From contig NZ_CP061913.1 of NCBI RefSeq assembly GCF_019904175.1, positions 3,286,001-3,350,000 of the forward strand: a stretch of DNA of 64,000 nucleotides. Reading direction: 5' to 3'. Position numbers and translations under genes: made by a program. Position 1 is the stretch's first letter, and the number at the start of each line of letters is the position of its first letter. This document shows positions 1 through 8,845 of this stretch, one piece after another. This stretch comes from Dactylosporangium vinaceum (GTDB taxonomy: Bacteria; Actinomycetota; Actinomycetes; Mycobacteriales; Micromonosporaceae). The notes beneath the pieces are model-generated. The model had not been told where the DNA came from, ran no database searches, and worked only from the letters and a program-made list of their open reading frames with translations.

Positions 1-260
1 GCCTGATCGCGGCCCACCCCGCGGTGGCCGACGCCGCCGTGGTCGGCTACCCCGACGACGTCCTCGGCGAGCGGGTCTGCGCGGTCGTGGTGCTCCGCGA
101 CGGCGCCGAGCTCGACCTGGCCGAGCTGGTCCGCTTCCTGCAGGACCGGCGCATCGCCTCGTACAAACTGCCCGAGCGACTGGAGCTGCGCGCGGCCCTG
201 CCCCGAAACCCGGTCGGCAAGGTCCTCAAGCGGCAGCTCCGTGAGGAGTTCCTCCCGTGA
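1..260 (+). CDS. Acyl-CoA synthetase / AMP-ligase, C-terminal end (5' truncated)
   Basis: The frame is open from the window edge and ends at TGA 258-260. The visible residues are the small C-terminal domain of the adenylate-forming (AMP-binding) superfamily: a stretch beginning HPAVADAAVVGYPDD, followed by ASYKLPERLE and ending NPVGKVLKRQLREEF. The lysine of the VGKVLKR motif is the conserved adenylation-step lysine of the family. These enzymes activate a carboxylic acid to acyl-AMP and usually pass it to CoA in the cytosol. The substrate cannot be told because the large N-terminal domain lies outside the window. A start at GTG 24 would be internal to the domain and is not credible. The following oxidoreductase lies 64 nt downstream on the same strand and may be cotranscribed. 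Confidence 0.85.
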   Translation, partial: LIAAHPAVADAAVVGYPDDVLGERVCAVVVLRDGAELDLAELVRFLQDRRIASYKLPERLELRAALPRNPVGKVLKRQLREEFLP

Positions 261-324
261 CCGGGGCCATCGCCGACGCCTCGACGATGCGCGGCCTGGG
301 CCTGCCCGCCGGCTTCAGCCGCTC

Positions 325-1281
325 GTGAGCATCGAGATCTCCCTCGGCCTGTGGCAGGACCGCCCGCCGGCTGAGGCCCTCGGCACCGCCCGCCTCGCCG
401 GGGAGCTCGGCTTCCCGGCGCTGTGGATCGGCGAGATGGCCACGTACGACGCGTTCGCCCTCGCCGCGGCGGCCGGCCCGGCGCTGCCGCCGGCGACCCG
501 CCTGGTGCTCGGCCCGTTCGCCGTCACCGTCCGGGACCCGATGATGATCGCGATGGGCGCGGCCTCGGTCGCCGCCCTCACCGGGCGGAGCGTCTCGGTG
601 GCGCTCGGCACCTCCAGCCCGGTCGTCGTCGAGCAGTGGCACGGCCGCTCCCGCGCGGGCTCGGCGCAGGCGCTGGAGACAGCGGCCCGGTCGGTCCGGG
701 CGCTGCTGGCGGGGGAGCGGGTCGGCGGATACCGCCTGCGCCTGCCGCCGGTCGAGCCCGACATCGTGGTCGCCGCGTTCGGCCCGCGCGCCGTCACCAC
801 CGCGGCCCGCCACGCCGACCGCATGGTGCTCAACCTCCTCGACCCGCCGACCGCGGGCGATCTGGTGCGCCGGCTCCGGGCGGCGGACGGCCGGCGTCCC
901 CGCGTGGCCGCCTGGGCCCCGGCCGCCATCGGCTCCGACCTTTCCGCCGCGTACGAGCAGCTTCGCCGCGGTGTGGTCGGCTACCTCGCCGCGCCCGGCT
1001 ACTGCGACATGTTCGTCCGGGCCGGCTTCGGTGACGTGGTCGAGTTCGCCCGCACCGGCCCGCACCCGCGGGAGCTGCTCGCCGCGATCCCGGACGCGCT
1101 CGTCGACGCCGTCGGCGTGGTCGGCGACCGGGACGCGGCGCGGCAGCGGATCGCCGCCTACCGCGAGCACGGCGTCGACGACGTCGTCCTCGTGCCCGCC
1201 TCGACCGACGCGGACCCCCTCGGCGCCGCGACGCTCGCCGCGGCCAAGGAACTGCTGCGCGAGCGCGACGCGGCGACCTAG
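325..1281 (+). CDS. LLM-class (F420-dependent type) oxidoreductase
   Basis: A 318-aa luciferase-like monooxygenase fold protein. It opens with a beta strand (IEISLGLWQD), has the barrel segment LGFPALWIGEMATYDAF, and the strand VRDPMMIAMGAASVAALTGRSVSVALGT that is typical of actinobacterial F420-dependent relatives of bacterial luciferase. Members use reduced F420 or FMN to reduce or oxidise diverse substrates; the substrate here cannot be inferred. The frame is open back to GTG 241, but the residues before 325 are arginine-rich and unlike the family, so GTG 325 is preferred even though no strong Shine-Dalgarno precedes it. It follows the acyl-CoA synthetase by 64 nt, which suggests a shared catabolic or modification operon that continues upstream of the window. 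Confidence 0.8.
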   Translation: MSIEISLGLWQDRPPAEALGTARLAGELGFPALWIGEMATYDAFALAAAAGPALPPATRLVLGPFAVTVRDPMMIAMGAASVAALTGRSVSVALGTSSPVVVEQWHGRSRAGSAQALETAARSVRALLAGERVGGYRLRLPPVEPDIVVAAFGPRAVTTAARHADRMVLNLLDPPTAGDLVRRLRAADGRRPRVAAWAPAAIGSDLSAAYEQLRRGVVGYLAAPGYCDMFVRAGFGDVVEFARTGPHPRELLAAIPDALVDAVGVVGDRDAARQRIAAYREHGVDDVVLVPASTDADPLGAATLAAAKELLRERDAAT

Positions 1282-1298
1282 CGGGGTGGGTTCGGCGC

Positions 1299-3161
1299 TC
1301 AGGCGGTGGGGGCCGGGGTGGTCACGTACGGCTCCAGGGCGGACGCCAGCAGGTCGTTGTCGTGGCGGCCCAGGCGTTCGCCGGTCCACGACTCCGCCAG
1401 CTCGAGCCGTTCGCCGCTGTGCAGGGTCAGGGCCACCTTGATCGGGGTGGTCTTGGGGATCGCCGCCGCCGCGATGTCCTCGAACGGCAGGAAGCGCCAC
1501 TGCCGGGCGAGCTCGGGCAGGGGGGCGGAGCGGATCAGGTGCAGCAGCCGCTGCTTGCCGTCGTCGGTGGATTTGGGGCCGGGGATCAGCAGGAGGCCGT
1601 TGGTGAGGATGAGGACGTCGAAGTGGAGCTTGCCGGGGGCGTTCATGTTCGCGATGCCGCCCACGACCTCGGCGCCGTCGGCGGTGGCGCGGGCCGACTG
1701 CTGGCGGACCGCGGCCGCGTCGACGCCCAGGCCGGCCAGGCGCCGGCGGGCCTCGGGCGCCGTCGCCGGGTCGGTGGCCAGGCGGGCGATCTCGTCGATC
1801 GGGGGCTGCCGGCCGTCGGGGCCGACGAACTCGGCGGCTCCGGTCCAGGAGTGCCGCCAGCGGCCCTGGCCGCCGCCGCGGGTGGCGATGGCGATGGCGG
1901 CGGCGATCAGGGCGGTGAGCGCGGCGCGCTGCTCCTGCGGGTCGCCGTGGGGCTGCGCGGCCCGGGCCAGGTCGGCCGCCCGGCCCTGCTCGACCAGGGC
2001 CAGGACCAGGCCCAGGTCGCCCTGGGCGGCGCCGGCGAGGCGGGCCGCGGCGCGGAAGAGGGCGTCGACGTCGCGCTGGGCGTTCGCGGCGACGCTGACG
2101 TCGGTGAGCTGGTCCCACGGCAGGAGGGTCTTGTCCTCGATGTTCAGCGCGGCCCGCTGCAGGCGCTGGGCGAGGGTGGCCGGGTCGGCGAGCAGGACGG
2201 TGGCCGGGCGCTCGTCGGCGGTGACGCCGGGGTCGGGCATGGCCTGCATCGCGCGGATGCGGTCGGCGATCGGCGGGTGGGAGTCCCAGCGTGAGCGCTC
2301 CTCGGGCGGGGCGCCGTCGCGCAGCGCGGCCAGCTCGCCGGCGCGGCCGCGCAGCAGCATGCCGAAGCCGCCGAAGACGTCCTGGGGGGCCAGCTTGGCG
2401 TCCCAGCCGATGGTGACGTACCGCTCGACGAAGAAGTTCCACGCCGCCTCGATGACGGGGATGTCGCGCATCGAGCTGACAGCGGCCGCGCGGCCCGCGA
2501 TGCGGACCGAGAACTCGTCGGCCTCGTACTCCATCCGGCGGCTGACGGCCTGCTCGACCAGGATGTAGAGCCGGGCGTAGGTGCGGAACACGAACCCGGC
2601 GATGCTCGACGGCCCGACCTGCACGATGGTCTGCACGATCGCCATCCGGCCCCGGTGGGCCAGGGCGCCGAGCCTGGTGTGGCTGCCGGAGTAGTGGCCG
2701 AGCTCGTGGGCCAGCACCGACGTGAGCTGGGCGACGGTGAACGCCTGCAGCAGGGGCAGCCCAACGTACATGATGCGGCGCCCGCCCGCGAGGCCCAGCA
2801 GGCGCGTGTGCTCGGCCACGGCCGCGTTGACGTCCGGGATCAGCCGGATCTCGTCCGGGGCGCGGGTGGCGACCCGCTGCGCGAGGTCGCCGGCGGCGTG
2901 CCAGAGCCCGGGCGCCTCCGCCGGCGTGAGGGGCAGGCCCTCGGGCTCACCGGGCTTGGCCCGCAGGATCTTCCAGAAGGCGACGACGAGGCCGGCCGCC
3001 ACGGCGATCGTGAGGTAGGCGACCTTGCCCGCGGCCACCCCGGGATGCTCCTGGAACAGCCAGACGCTCACCCAGCCGAGCCCGCCGATGAGCGCGATCG
3101 CCAGCAGATAGAACCCCGCGAGGAGGCCGACCGAGATCACGGCCCGGACCGTCGTCTTCAT
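1299..3161 (-). CDS. M48-family membrane zinc metalloprotease
   Basis: A 620-aa protein with two N-terminal membrane segments (about residues 8-36 and 46-64), then a Ste24/HtpX-type catalytic domain. The zinc motif HELGH is at residues 152-156 and the third ligand lies in the EADE motif near residue 213, so the active site looks intact. The C-terminal third (about residues 330-620) is an alpha-helical region followed by a domain resembling nothing I can name. M48 proteases cleave membrane or misfolded membrane proteins. The ATG at 3161 starts directly before the first membrane helix. The frame is open upstream to 3980, but that part is antisense to the META lipoprotein and is arginine-rich, so it was not included. 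The gene is convergent with the LLM oxidoreductase, 17 nt away. Confidence 0.85.
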   Translation of the reverse strand: MKTTVRAVISVGLLAGFYLLAIALIGGLGWVSVWLFQEHPGVAAGKVAYLTIAVAAGLVVAFWKILRAKPGEPEGLPLTPAEAPGLWHAAGDLAQRVATRAPDEIRLIPDVNAAVAEHTRLLGLAGGRRIMYVGLPLLQAFTVAQLTSVLAHELGHYSGSHTRLGALAHRGRMAIVQTIVQVGPSSIAGFVFRTYARLYILVEQAVSRRMEYEADEFSVRIAGRAAAVSSMRDIPVIEAAWNFFVERYVTIGWDAKLAPQDVFGGFGMLLRGRAGELAALRDGAPPEERSRWDSHPPIADRIRAMQAMPDPGVTADERPATVLLADPATLAQRLQRAALNIEDKTLLPWDQLTDVSVAANAQRDVDALFRAAARLAGAAQGDLGLVLALVEQGRAADLARAAQPHGDPQEQRAALTALIAAAIAIATRGGGQGRWRHSWTGAAEFVGPDGRQPPIDEIARLATDPATAPEARRRLAGLGVDAAAVRQQSARATADGAEVVGGIANMNAPGKLHFDVLILTNGLLLIPGPKSTDDGKQRLLHLIRSAPLPELARQWRFLPFEDIAAAAIPKTTPIKVALTLHSGERLELAESWTGERLGRHDNDLLASALEPYVTTPAPTA

Positions 3162-3271
3162 GTGTGCTGATCCCCCGATGAGTGCGAGCAGCCCAGGGTA
3201 GCGGCTCCGTCGGTGCCTGTCTGCCCGCAACGATGCCGGGGCCCGGCCCCGCGAACCGGGGCCCGATCCGG

Positions 3272-4027
3272 TCAGCCGGCCCGCAGCTGCAGGCCCTTCC
3301 CGTTCGCGGCGCGCAGCTCCAGCCGGTCGCCGTCGATCTTCACGGTCACCACCCCGCTGAGTGTGGCGAGCACCGCCTCGTCGAGGGTGTTCCGGTCGTC
3401 GGCGCACGCGATGAGCGTGAACCGGACGTCGCTGAACGTCACCGTGTCCGGGCCCGGCACCGCCCGGCCGCTGAGCCTGTTGCAGCCGCCGTCGCCGGTG
3501 ACGCGCTCGCCGTCGAACTGCAGGTACGCCTCCGCGCCCGCCGGCACCGAACCGGCCGTCGACCCGTCGAGCACCGACTCCACCACCCAGCGCGTCCCCT
3601 GCAGTGCCCGGTCCGGCGAGGCCGCCTTCCGGTCGACGAGCCGGATCGTCTCCGCGGCGCCGGTGAGCACGAGCTCGTCGCCGGTGAGCGTGAACGCCGG
3701 GCCCGCCGACAGGAAGTGCACCAGCCACGTGTCCTGTTCGCCGCGCGCCTGCTCGCAGCCCATGTCCGTGGTACCGATGCCGGAGACCTGCAAGCGGCCG
3801 CCGCCGAATGAGACGTCGCCGAAGAGGTGGTTGCAGCCGGCCTGCGCGGTGAGCTTGCCGTCCTGCGGGAAGCCGACCTCGAGCCGGGTGCCGGCGACAA
3901 GGGTGTGGCCGGTGACCTCGGTCGACAGGAACGTCCGCCCGGCCAGGCCCGCACCCGCACCGGAGCCGCCCCCACCGCACGCCGACAGCAGCAACAGGAT
4001 CGCGGCCAGCGCGATGCGAGTCGTCAT
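3272..4027 (-). CDS. META-domain lipoprotein (HslJ-like)
   Basis: A 251-aa exported lipoprotein. The signal peptide MTTRIALAAILLLLSAC has a lipobox with the lipidated cysteine at residue 17, followed by a glycine-rich spacer. Two META/HslJ-like repeats follow: the first contains AGCNHLFGDVSF, with a later GCEQARGEQDTW, and the second contains GDGGCNRLSGRAV and ACADDRNTLDEAV. META domains occur in heat- and antibiotic-linked surface proteins of unknown biochemical function. The start ATG overlaps the stop of the upstream membrane protein by ATGA (4024-4027), which indicates translational coupling. The paired repeats and cysteines suggest a folded extracytoplasmic protein. Confidence 0.8.
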   Translation of the reverse strand: MTTRIALAAILLLLSACGGGGSGAGAGLAGRTFLSTEVTGHTLVAGTRLEVGFPQDGKLTAQAGCNHLFGDVSFGGGRLQVSGIGTTDMGCEQARGEQDTWLVHFLSAGPAFTLTGDELVLTGAAETIRLVDRKAASPDRALQGTRWVVESVLDGSTAGSVPAGAEAYLQFDGERVTGDGGCNRLSGRAVPGPDTVTFSDVRFTLIACADDRNTLDEAVLATLSGVVTVKIDGDRLELRAANGKGLQLRAG

Positions 4028-4398
4028 GACGGCTTGGACGGCCCGGGGCGGCTGCGGGTTCCCATGAGCCCGCAGCAGCCGGCGGCCGCGAAGCTCGCCA
4101 TCTGCAGCCACCCCGCCGCGAACTGCACCACCGCGCCGGGGTCGGTGAGCCGGTCGCGGAACTGCGCGGCGGCGAACCCGCCGACCAGGAACAGCGCCGA
4201 CATCACCACGGCGAGCAGCGGCATGAACCGCCACCGCACGAGGGCCACGAGCACCGCCACCCCGAGGTAGATCAGCGGCCCGGGCCCGTCGTACCCGGCG
4301 ACAAGGCTCCGCGAGGCCACGATCTCCGGCCCGGCGTCGCCGATCGCCGCCAGCACCAACGCCACACATGTCGCCCCGATCCACCACCGTCTCGTCAT
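4024..4398 (-). CDS. Small membrane protein, function unknown
   Basis: A 124-aa protein with about four hydrophobic segments (WWIGATCVALVLAAIGD, LIYLGVAVLVALV, LLAVVMSALFLVGGFAAA, and WLQMASFAAAGCCGLMG). I do not recognise a named family, although small four-helix membrane proteins of this size are common in actinomycetes. The ATG at 4398 begins MTRRWW, a typical positive-inside start; the open frame extends upstream to 4557 but crosses the palindrome and promoter-like region before the divergent GH92 gene, so the shorter start is preferred. Its TGA overlaps the ATG of the META lipoprotein, so the two are probably made together and may act at the membrane as a unit. Confidence 0.6.
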   Translation of the reverse strand: MTRRWWIGATCVALVLAAIGDAGPEIVASRSLVAGYDGPGPLIYLGVAVLVALVRWRFMPLLAVVMSALFLVGGFAAAQFRDRLTDPGAVVQFAAGWLQMASFAAAGCCGLMGTRSRPGPSKPS

Positions 4399-4455
4399 AC
4401 CCGGATCATCGGTGCCCGGCCGGGCCGGGGGCATCCGCCGGGAGCAGGCCCGGCC

Positions 4456-4473
4456 GTACGCAGATCTGCGTAC
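4456..4473. promoter_or_regulatory. 18-bp perfect palindrome, candidate operator
   Basis: GTACGCAGATCTGCGTAC is its own reverse complement over 18 bp. It lies in the divergent region between the membrane protein/META operon and the GH92 gene, 8 bp before two TTGACA hexamers. A dimeric repressor site is the likely role; no regulator gene is adjacent, so the binding protein is unknown. Confidence 0.5.
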
Positions 4474-4480
4474 CCGGTAA

Positions 4481-4496
4481 TTGACAAGTATTGACA
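4481..4496 (+). promoter_or_regulatory. Two TTGACA hexamers, candidate -35 elements for GH92 gene
   Basis: TTGACA occurs at 4481-4486 and again at 4491-4496, a 10-bp periodic direct repeat immediately downstream of the 18-bp palindrome. Both match the vegetative -35 consensus, but no good -10 hexamer is seen 16-18 bp further on, so the exact promoter is uncertain. Confidence 0.35.
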
Positions 4497-4577
4497 TAAC
4501 CGCGCCGTTCGCGAGAACCTTCACGAGCGTCGATTTCGGCGGTCGGCGGCCACTCACCGTGTATCGATCGGAGCGAC

Positions 4578-7500
4578 GTGAGAAGGCTGCTCAGCACCAT
4601 CCTGGCCGCGGCATGCGCCGCCGCCGTCACCGTGACCGCCCTCGGTGCGCCCGCCCGGGCCGCCGTACCCGCCGACCTCACTGGCCTGGTCAATCCGTTG
4701 ATCGGGACGCAGAAGGAGGGCAACACGTTTCCCGGTGCGGCGCTGCCGTTCGGGATGGCGCAGGTCAGCCCGGACACCGGCTGGGGGACGGGCTACAGCT
4801 ACGACCACACGAAGGTCTGGGGCTTCTCCCAGACCCACCTCTCCGGCGTCGGCTGCCCGGTCGCCGGCGAGGTGCCGCTCATGCCGACCGTCGGCGCCGT
4901 GAGCAGCAGCGACCCGAACACCTACGGGCAGGCGCTCAACCACGCCCAGGAGCAGGCGACGCCGGGCTACTACCGGCTCGGGATGCCCGACGGCGTGACC
5001 GCCGAGCTGACCGCGACGCTGCGCTCCGGCTGGCAGCGGTACACGTTCCCGGCCGGCACCCAGTCCAACGTGCTGTTCAACACGGCGCAGGCCCGCGGGT
5101 CGGCGACCGGGGCGAGCAGCTCCAGTGTGTCGATCCCCAACAGCACCACCGTCGAGGGCTCGGTGACCGCCAGCGGGTTCTGCAACACCTCGCCCGCGCA
5201 CACGATCTACTTCACGGCCCAGTTCTCGCGCCCGTTCGCCTCGTTCGGCACCTGGGCCGGCTCCACCTTCACCAGCGGCTCCCAGTCCTCGTCGGGCAGC
5301 GGGGCGCGCGGCGGCTGGGTGCGCTTCGACACCAGCGCCGACCGGGCGGTCACCGTGAAGGTCGGCCTGTCGTACACGGGCCTGGCCGGGGCCCGGTCCA
5401 ACCTGAGCGCCGAGACGAGCGCGGCCGGGTTCAACTTCGACACGGTCCGCACGGCCGCCCACGACACCTGGAACGCCAAGCTGCACAAGGCCGAGGTCGA
5501 CGGCGGGACGACGGACCGGCAGGTCGCGTTCTACACCTCGCTGTACCACTCCCTGCTGCACCCCAACCTCGCCGGTGACGTCGACGGCAGCTACCGCGGG
5601 TTCGACAACGCCGTGCACACCGCGTCGGGCTACACGCCGTACCAGACGTTCTCGCTCTGGGACACCTACCGCGCCCAGAACCAGCTCGTGGCGCTGCTGG
5701 AGCCGCAGGTGGCCAGGGACTCGGCGCTGTCGCTGCTGGCCGTGGACCGCGAGCTCGGCTGGCTGCCGCGGTGGGCGCTCGACAACACCGAGACCAACAC
5801 GATGACCGGCGACCCGGTCACGCCGTTCCTCGTCGACCTGTGGTCGCGCGGGCTGCTGTCCGGCTACGAGGAGCAGTTCTACACGGCCCTGCGCAAGAAC
5901 GCGTTCGGCACCCCGCCCGCCTCGACGGGGCTCAACGCGCGCAACGGCAACCCGTACTACACCGCGCTCGGCTACATCCCGACCGGCGTCCAGTGCACGC
6001 CGACGAACTCGTTCGACAACGACTGCCAGTACCCGAGCTCGTCCACACTGGAGTATGCGGCGGCCGACTCGGCACTGGCCATCATGGCCCGGGCGCTCGG
6101 CCACACCGCCGACGCCGACCAGCTCGCCGTCCGCGGCCAGAACTACCGCAACCTCTTCGACCCGTCGATCGGGTTCTTCCGGCCCCGCAACGCCAACGGC
6201 GTCTTCGCGCCGACGTACTCGCCGACCGACGGTGCGCACACCTTCCACGAGGCGGGCGCGTACCAGTACCAGTGGCTCGTCCCCCAGGACCCCGACGGGC
6301 TCGTGGGCCTGCTCGGCGGCAAGGCGAACGCGAACAGCCGGCTCGACCAGTTCTTCGCCTACAGCGACCTGCTGAGCGACCCGGCGGGCACCGCCCACGA
6401 CAAGTGGGTCAACGGCGCGTACGACTACTACAGCTTCACGACGTACAACCCGAACAACGAGCCGGACCTGCTGGCCCCCTACACCTACCTGTGGACGGGC
6501 CAGCCCTACAAGACGGCGACGGTACTGCGGGCGGCCTACACCCTGTTCGCGAACGGCCCCAACGGCGTCACCGGCAACGACGACCTCGGCACCATGTCCG
6601 CCTGGTACGTCTTCGCCTCCCTCGGCCTGTATCCGCTCATGAACGGCGGGAACTTCTACGGCGTCAGCACGCCGCAGTTTCCGTCGGCGAAGGTGACGGT
6701 GGGATCGTTCGGGTCCCAACAGGGCGGCACGATCACCATCAACGCCCCCGGCGTCACCGACGCGAACCGCTACATCGCCACCGCCAGCCTCGGCGGCACC
6801 GCCTTCACCCGCACCTGGCTGGCCCAGTCCGACATCGCGCACGGCGCATCGCTGGAGTACAGCGTCTCCGGTACCCCAGGCGCCTGGGGAACCGCCGCCG
6901 GTGACACGCCACCCTCGGCCGACCACACCACGCCCCCGGCCGCGCCGGTGAACCTGGCCCAGGGCCGGCCCGCGACCGGCTCGGCCGGCTGCGCGTCGAG
7001 CGAGGGCCCCGACAAGGCGGTCAACGGCAGCGTCACGGGGGGCAACGCGGACAAGTTCTGCACGAGCGCCGCCGGCGCCTGGGTGCAGGTCGACCTCGGG
7101 TCCGCGCAGCCGCTCAACCGGCTCGTCGTCAAGCATGCCGGTGCCGGTGGCGAGCAGTCGGGGTACAACACCAAGGCCTTCAATCTGCAGCTCTCGACCG
7201 ACGGCTCGACCTGGAGCACGCCGGTGTCCGTGACCGGCAACGCGGACCCGGTGACCACGCACCAGATCGCGACGACGACGGCGCGGTACGTCCGGCTCAA
7301 CGTCACCACCCCGACCCAGACCGCGGACGGGGCCACGCGCATCTACGAGCTGGAGGCGTACGGCCCGGCGCTTACCAACTGGGCCCTCAACCGGCCGGTG
7401 ACCGGCTCGACCGCGTGCGCGGCGTCGGAGGGCCCGGAGAAGGCGGTCAACGGCAGCGTCTCGGGCGGCAACAGCGACAAGTTCTGCTCGGCGACGGCCG

Positions 7501-7793
7501 GCGCGACGCTCCAGGTCGACCTGGGCGCCAACCGCTCGATCAGCCGCTTCGAACTGGCCCACGCCCAGGCCGGCGGCGAGTCCGCGGACTACAACACGAA
7601 GGCGTTCACGATCGACGTCTCCCCGGACGGCACGACCTGGACGAGGGCCGTGACCGTCACCGCCAACACCGCCGCGAACACGGCCCACCCGGTCGCGGTC
7701 TCCGGCCGGTACGTCCGCCTGACGGTGCAGACCCCGACCCAGATCGCCAACGACACCGTCACCCGCCTCTACGAACTGCGCGCACTCGGCTGA
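4578..7793 (+). CDS. Secreted GH92 alpha-mannosidase with two discoidin/CBM32-like modules
   Basis: A 1071-aa exported enzyme. Residues 1 to about 29 are a signal peptide ending APARAA. The catalytic region (about 33-770) starts VNPLIGTQKEGNTFPGAALPFGM and contains FSQTHLSGVGCP, FSLWDTYRAQ and a DDLGTMSAWYVF stretch, all characteristic of GH92, the calcium-dependent exo-alpha-mannosidases. After a Pro/Thr-rich linker come two tandem F5/8-type C (CBM32-like) modules at about residues 792-930 and 934-1071, each with a paired cysteine pattern and an NLAQGRP or NWALNRP opening. These are expected to bind galactose- or mannose-type glycans and anchor the enzyme to polysaccharide or glycoprotein. 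Start GTG 4578 places the signal peptide directly at the N terminus. A palindrome and promoter-like hexamers lie upstream, suggesting regulated expression. Confidence 0.92.
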   Translation: MRRLLSTILAAACAAAVTVTALGAPARAAVPADLTGLVNPLIGTQKEGNTFPGAALPFGMAQVSPDTGWGTGYSYDHTKVWGFSQTHLSGVGCPVAGEVPLMPTVGAVSSSDPNTYGQALNHAQEQATPGYYRLGMPDGVTAELTATLRSGWQRYTFPAGTQSNVLFNTAQARGSATGASSSSVSIPNSTTVEGSVTASGFCNTSPAHTIYFTAQFSRPFASFGTWAGSTFTSGSQSSSGSGARGGWVRFDTSADRAVTVKVGLSYTGLAGARSNLSAETSAAGFNFDTVRTAAHDTWNAKLHKAEVDGGTTDRQVAFYTSLYHSLLHPNLAGDVDGSYRGFDNAVHTASGYTPYQTFSLWDTYRAQNQLVALLEPQVARDSALSLLAVDRELGWLPRWALDNTETNTMTGDPVTPFLVDLWSRGLLSGYEEQFYTALRKNAFGTPPASTGLNARNGNPYYTALGYIPTGVQCTPTNSFDNDCQYPSSSTLEYAAADSALAIMARALGHTADADQLAVRGQNYRNLFDPSIGFFRPRNANGVFAPTYSPTDGAHTFHEAGAYQYQWLVPQDPDGLVGLLGGKANANSRLDQFFAYSDLLSDPAGTAHDKWVNGAYDYYSFTTYNPNNEPDLLAPYTYLWTGQPYKTATVLRAAYTLFANGPNGVTGNDDLGTMSAWYVFASLGLYPLMNGGNFYGVSTPQFPSAKVTVGSFGSQQGGTITINAPGVTDANRYIATASLGGTAFTRTWLAQSDIAHGASLEYSVSGTPGAWGTAAGDTPPSADHTTPPAAPVNLAQGRPATGSAGCASSEGPDKAVNGSVTGGNADKFCTSAAGAWVQVDLGSAQPLNRLVVKHAGAGGEQSGYNTKAFNLQLSTDGSTWSTPVSVTGNADPVTTHQIATTTARYVRLNVTTPTQTADGATRIYELEAYGPALTNWALNRPVTGSTACAASEGPEKAVNGSVSGGNSDKFCSATAGATLQVDLGANRSISRFELAHAQAGGESADYNTKAFTIDVSPDGTTWTRAVTVTANTAANTAHPVAVSGRYVRLTVQTPTQIANDTVTRLYELRALG

Positions 7794-7799
7794 CCCACA

Positions 7800-7832
7800 G
7801 GGTGAGCCGGAGGGTGAACCGTCTGCTCACCC
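7800..7832 (+). terminator. Hairpin after GH92 gene
   Basis: GGGTGAGC (7800-7807) and GCTCACCC (7825-7832) are perfect 8-bp inverted arms with a 17-nt loop, starting 6 nt after the GH92 stop. There is no U-tract, as is usual for actinomycete terminators. The left arm is also part of an imperfect direct repeat (GGGTGAGCCG / GGGTGAACCG). Confidence 0.4.
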
Positions 7833-7878
7833 GCTGACGACGGGATCGGCGAGGGCCGATGAGGCTTACGTTGCCAGT

Positions 7879-8268
7879 ATGCCTCCGGCCCTCGTCCGCC
7901 CCTATGTGCGGGTCATCCCCATCGCCCACATCAAGCCCGCCGCCCCGCGCCGCTCGGCTGTCGCGCCGCGCCCGGCCCCGCCGGTGTACCGCCCTCGCCA
8001 CGAGGGCACCGCTGCGGTCGGCCACCGCCGCTCGGCCGGGCACCGCCGGCCCGCCGCCCGCCGCCGCGGCCCGGCCCTGGTCTGGGGCGCCCTCCTGGTC
8101 GCCCTGGCCACCTCCGTGATCACGCTGCGCCCCACCGCCGCCCAGACCGTCGCCGGCACCACCGGCTCCGACGCCGGCCGCCTCCAGACCGCACTGGTCC
8201 CGGCGCAGGTGATCCAGCCGGCCCCGGCCCCGCGCCGCCCGGACGCGCCGCCACCCCGGCGCCGCTGA
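7879..8268 (+). CDS. Hypothetical small single-pass membrane protein
   Basis: A 129-aa Arg/Pro/Ala-rich protein with one clear hydrophobic segment (ALVWGALLVALATSVITL, about residues 67-84) preceded by a strongly basic stretch, which predicts a cytosolic N terminus and a short extracytoplasmic tail rich in proline. Nearly every third codon position is G or C, which supports real coding. I recognise no family. It ends 49 nt before the phosphoribosyltransferase and could be cotranscribed with it. The antisense frame is also open, so strand choice rests on codon bias and the membrane segment. Confidence 0.55.
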   Translation: MPPALVRPYVRVIPIAHIKPAAPRRSAVAPRPAPPVYRPRHEGTAAVGHRRSAGHRRPAARRRGPALVWGALLVALATSVITLRPTAAQTVAGTTGSDAGRLQTALVPAQVIQPAPAPRRPDAPPPRRR

Positions 8269-8317
8269 TCGCCGGTATGCTGCCCTGGCCGGCACACGCG
8301 CAGACGGGCGGGGTCAC

Positions 8318-8815
8318 ATGGATCAGCAGGACCGCGAGATCCTGGACTGGCCGGCCTTCGGCCGCGCCGCCCGCGAGCTGGCCCAGCGGATAGCCGACGA
8401 CGCCTACCGCCCCGACCTGGTCCTGAGCGTGGCCCGGGGCGGCCTCCTGGTCGCGGGCGCGCTGAGCTACGCGCTGGACGTGAAGAGCATCCACATGCTC
8501 AACGTGCTGTACTACACCGGCATCGACGAGCGCCTGGACGCCCCCGTCATCCTCGACCCCCAGCCGGACCTGACCGGCCTGTCCGCGGCCCGGGTGCTGA
8601 TCGCCGACGACGTGGCCGACACCGGCGCGACCCTCGAGGTCGTCCGGGCCTTCTGCGCCGGGCGGGTGGCCGAGGTCCGCTGCGCCGTGCTGTACGAGAA
8701 GCCCCAGTCCACGGTGGCCTGCGAGTACGTCTGGCGCCGGACCGACCGCTGGATCAACTTCCCCTGGTCGAGCCTGCCCCCGGTGACCGACCCGGCGGCC
8801 CCCGTCACCGGCTGA
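8318..8815 (+). CDS. Phosphoribosyltransferase (PRTase type I fold)
   Basis: A 165-aa cytosolic PRTase. The PRPP-binding motif VLIADDVADTGATLE (about residues 93-107) is intact, and the early loop LVLSVARGGLLVAGALS matches the substrate-binding hood region of xanthine/hypoxanthine-type and gpt-like enzymes. Enzymes of this shape transfer a phosphoribosyl group to a purine base for salvage; the precise base cannot be assigned from the sequence. The ATG at 8318 yields the usual short N terminus. Length is normal for small gpt-like actinobacterial paralogues. It is convergent with the LacI gene, 30 nt away. Confidence 0.85.
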   Translation: MDQQDREILDWPAFGRAARELAQRIADDAYRPDLVLSVARGGLLVAGALSYALDVKSIHMLNVLYYTGIDERLDAPVILDPQPDLTGLSAARVLIADDVADTGATLEVVRAFCAGRVAEVRCAVLYEKPQSTVACEYVWRRTDRWINFPWSSLPPVTDPAAPVTG

Positions 8816-8845
8816 CCCTCCCACCCCGGCGGCCGCGCGTGCGCC

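Noticed and set aside
3162..3980. N-terminal extension of the M48 protease
   Set aside because: The frame is open but lies antisense to the META lipoprotein and has non-family composition; the membrane segment begins at ATG 3161.
4554..7688. Very long open frame on the minus strand opposite the GH92 gene
   Set aside because: It is a GC-bias shadow: highly repetitive Arg/Gly/Val/Ala composition without any domain, while the plus strand encodes a clear GH92 enzyme with modules.
8816..8845. Possible terminator between PRTase and LacI genes
   Set aside because: No convincing inverted repeat beyond short GC runs.
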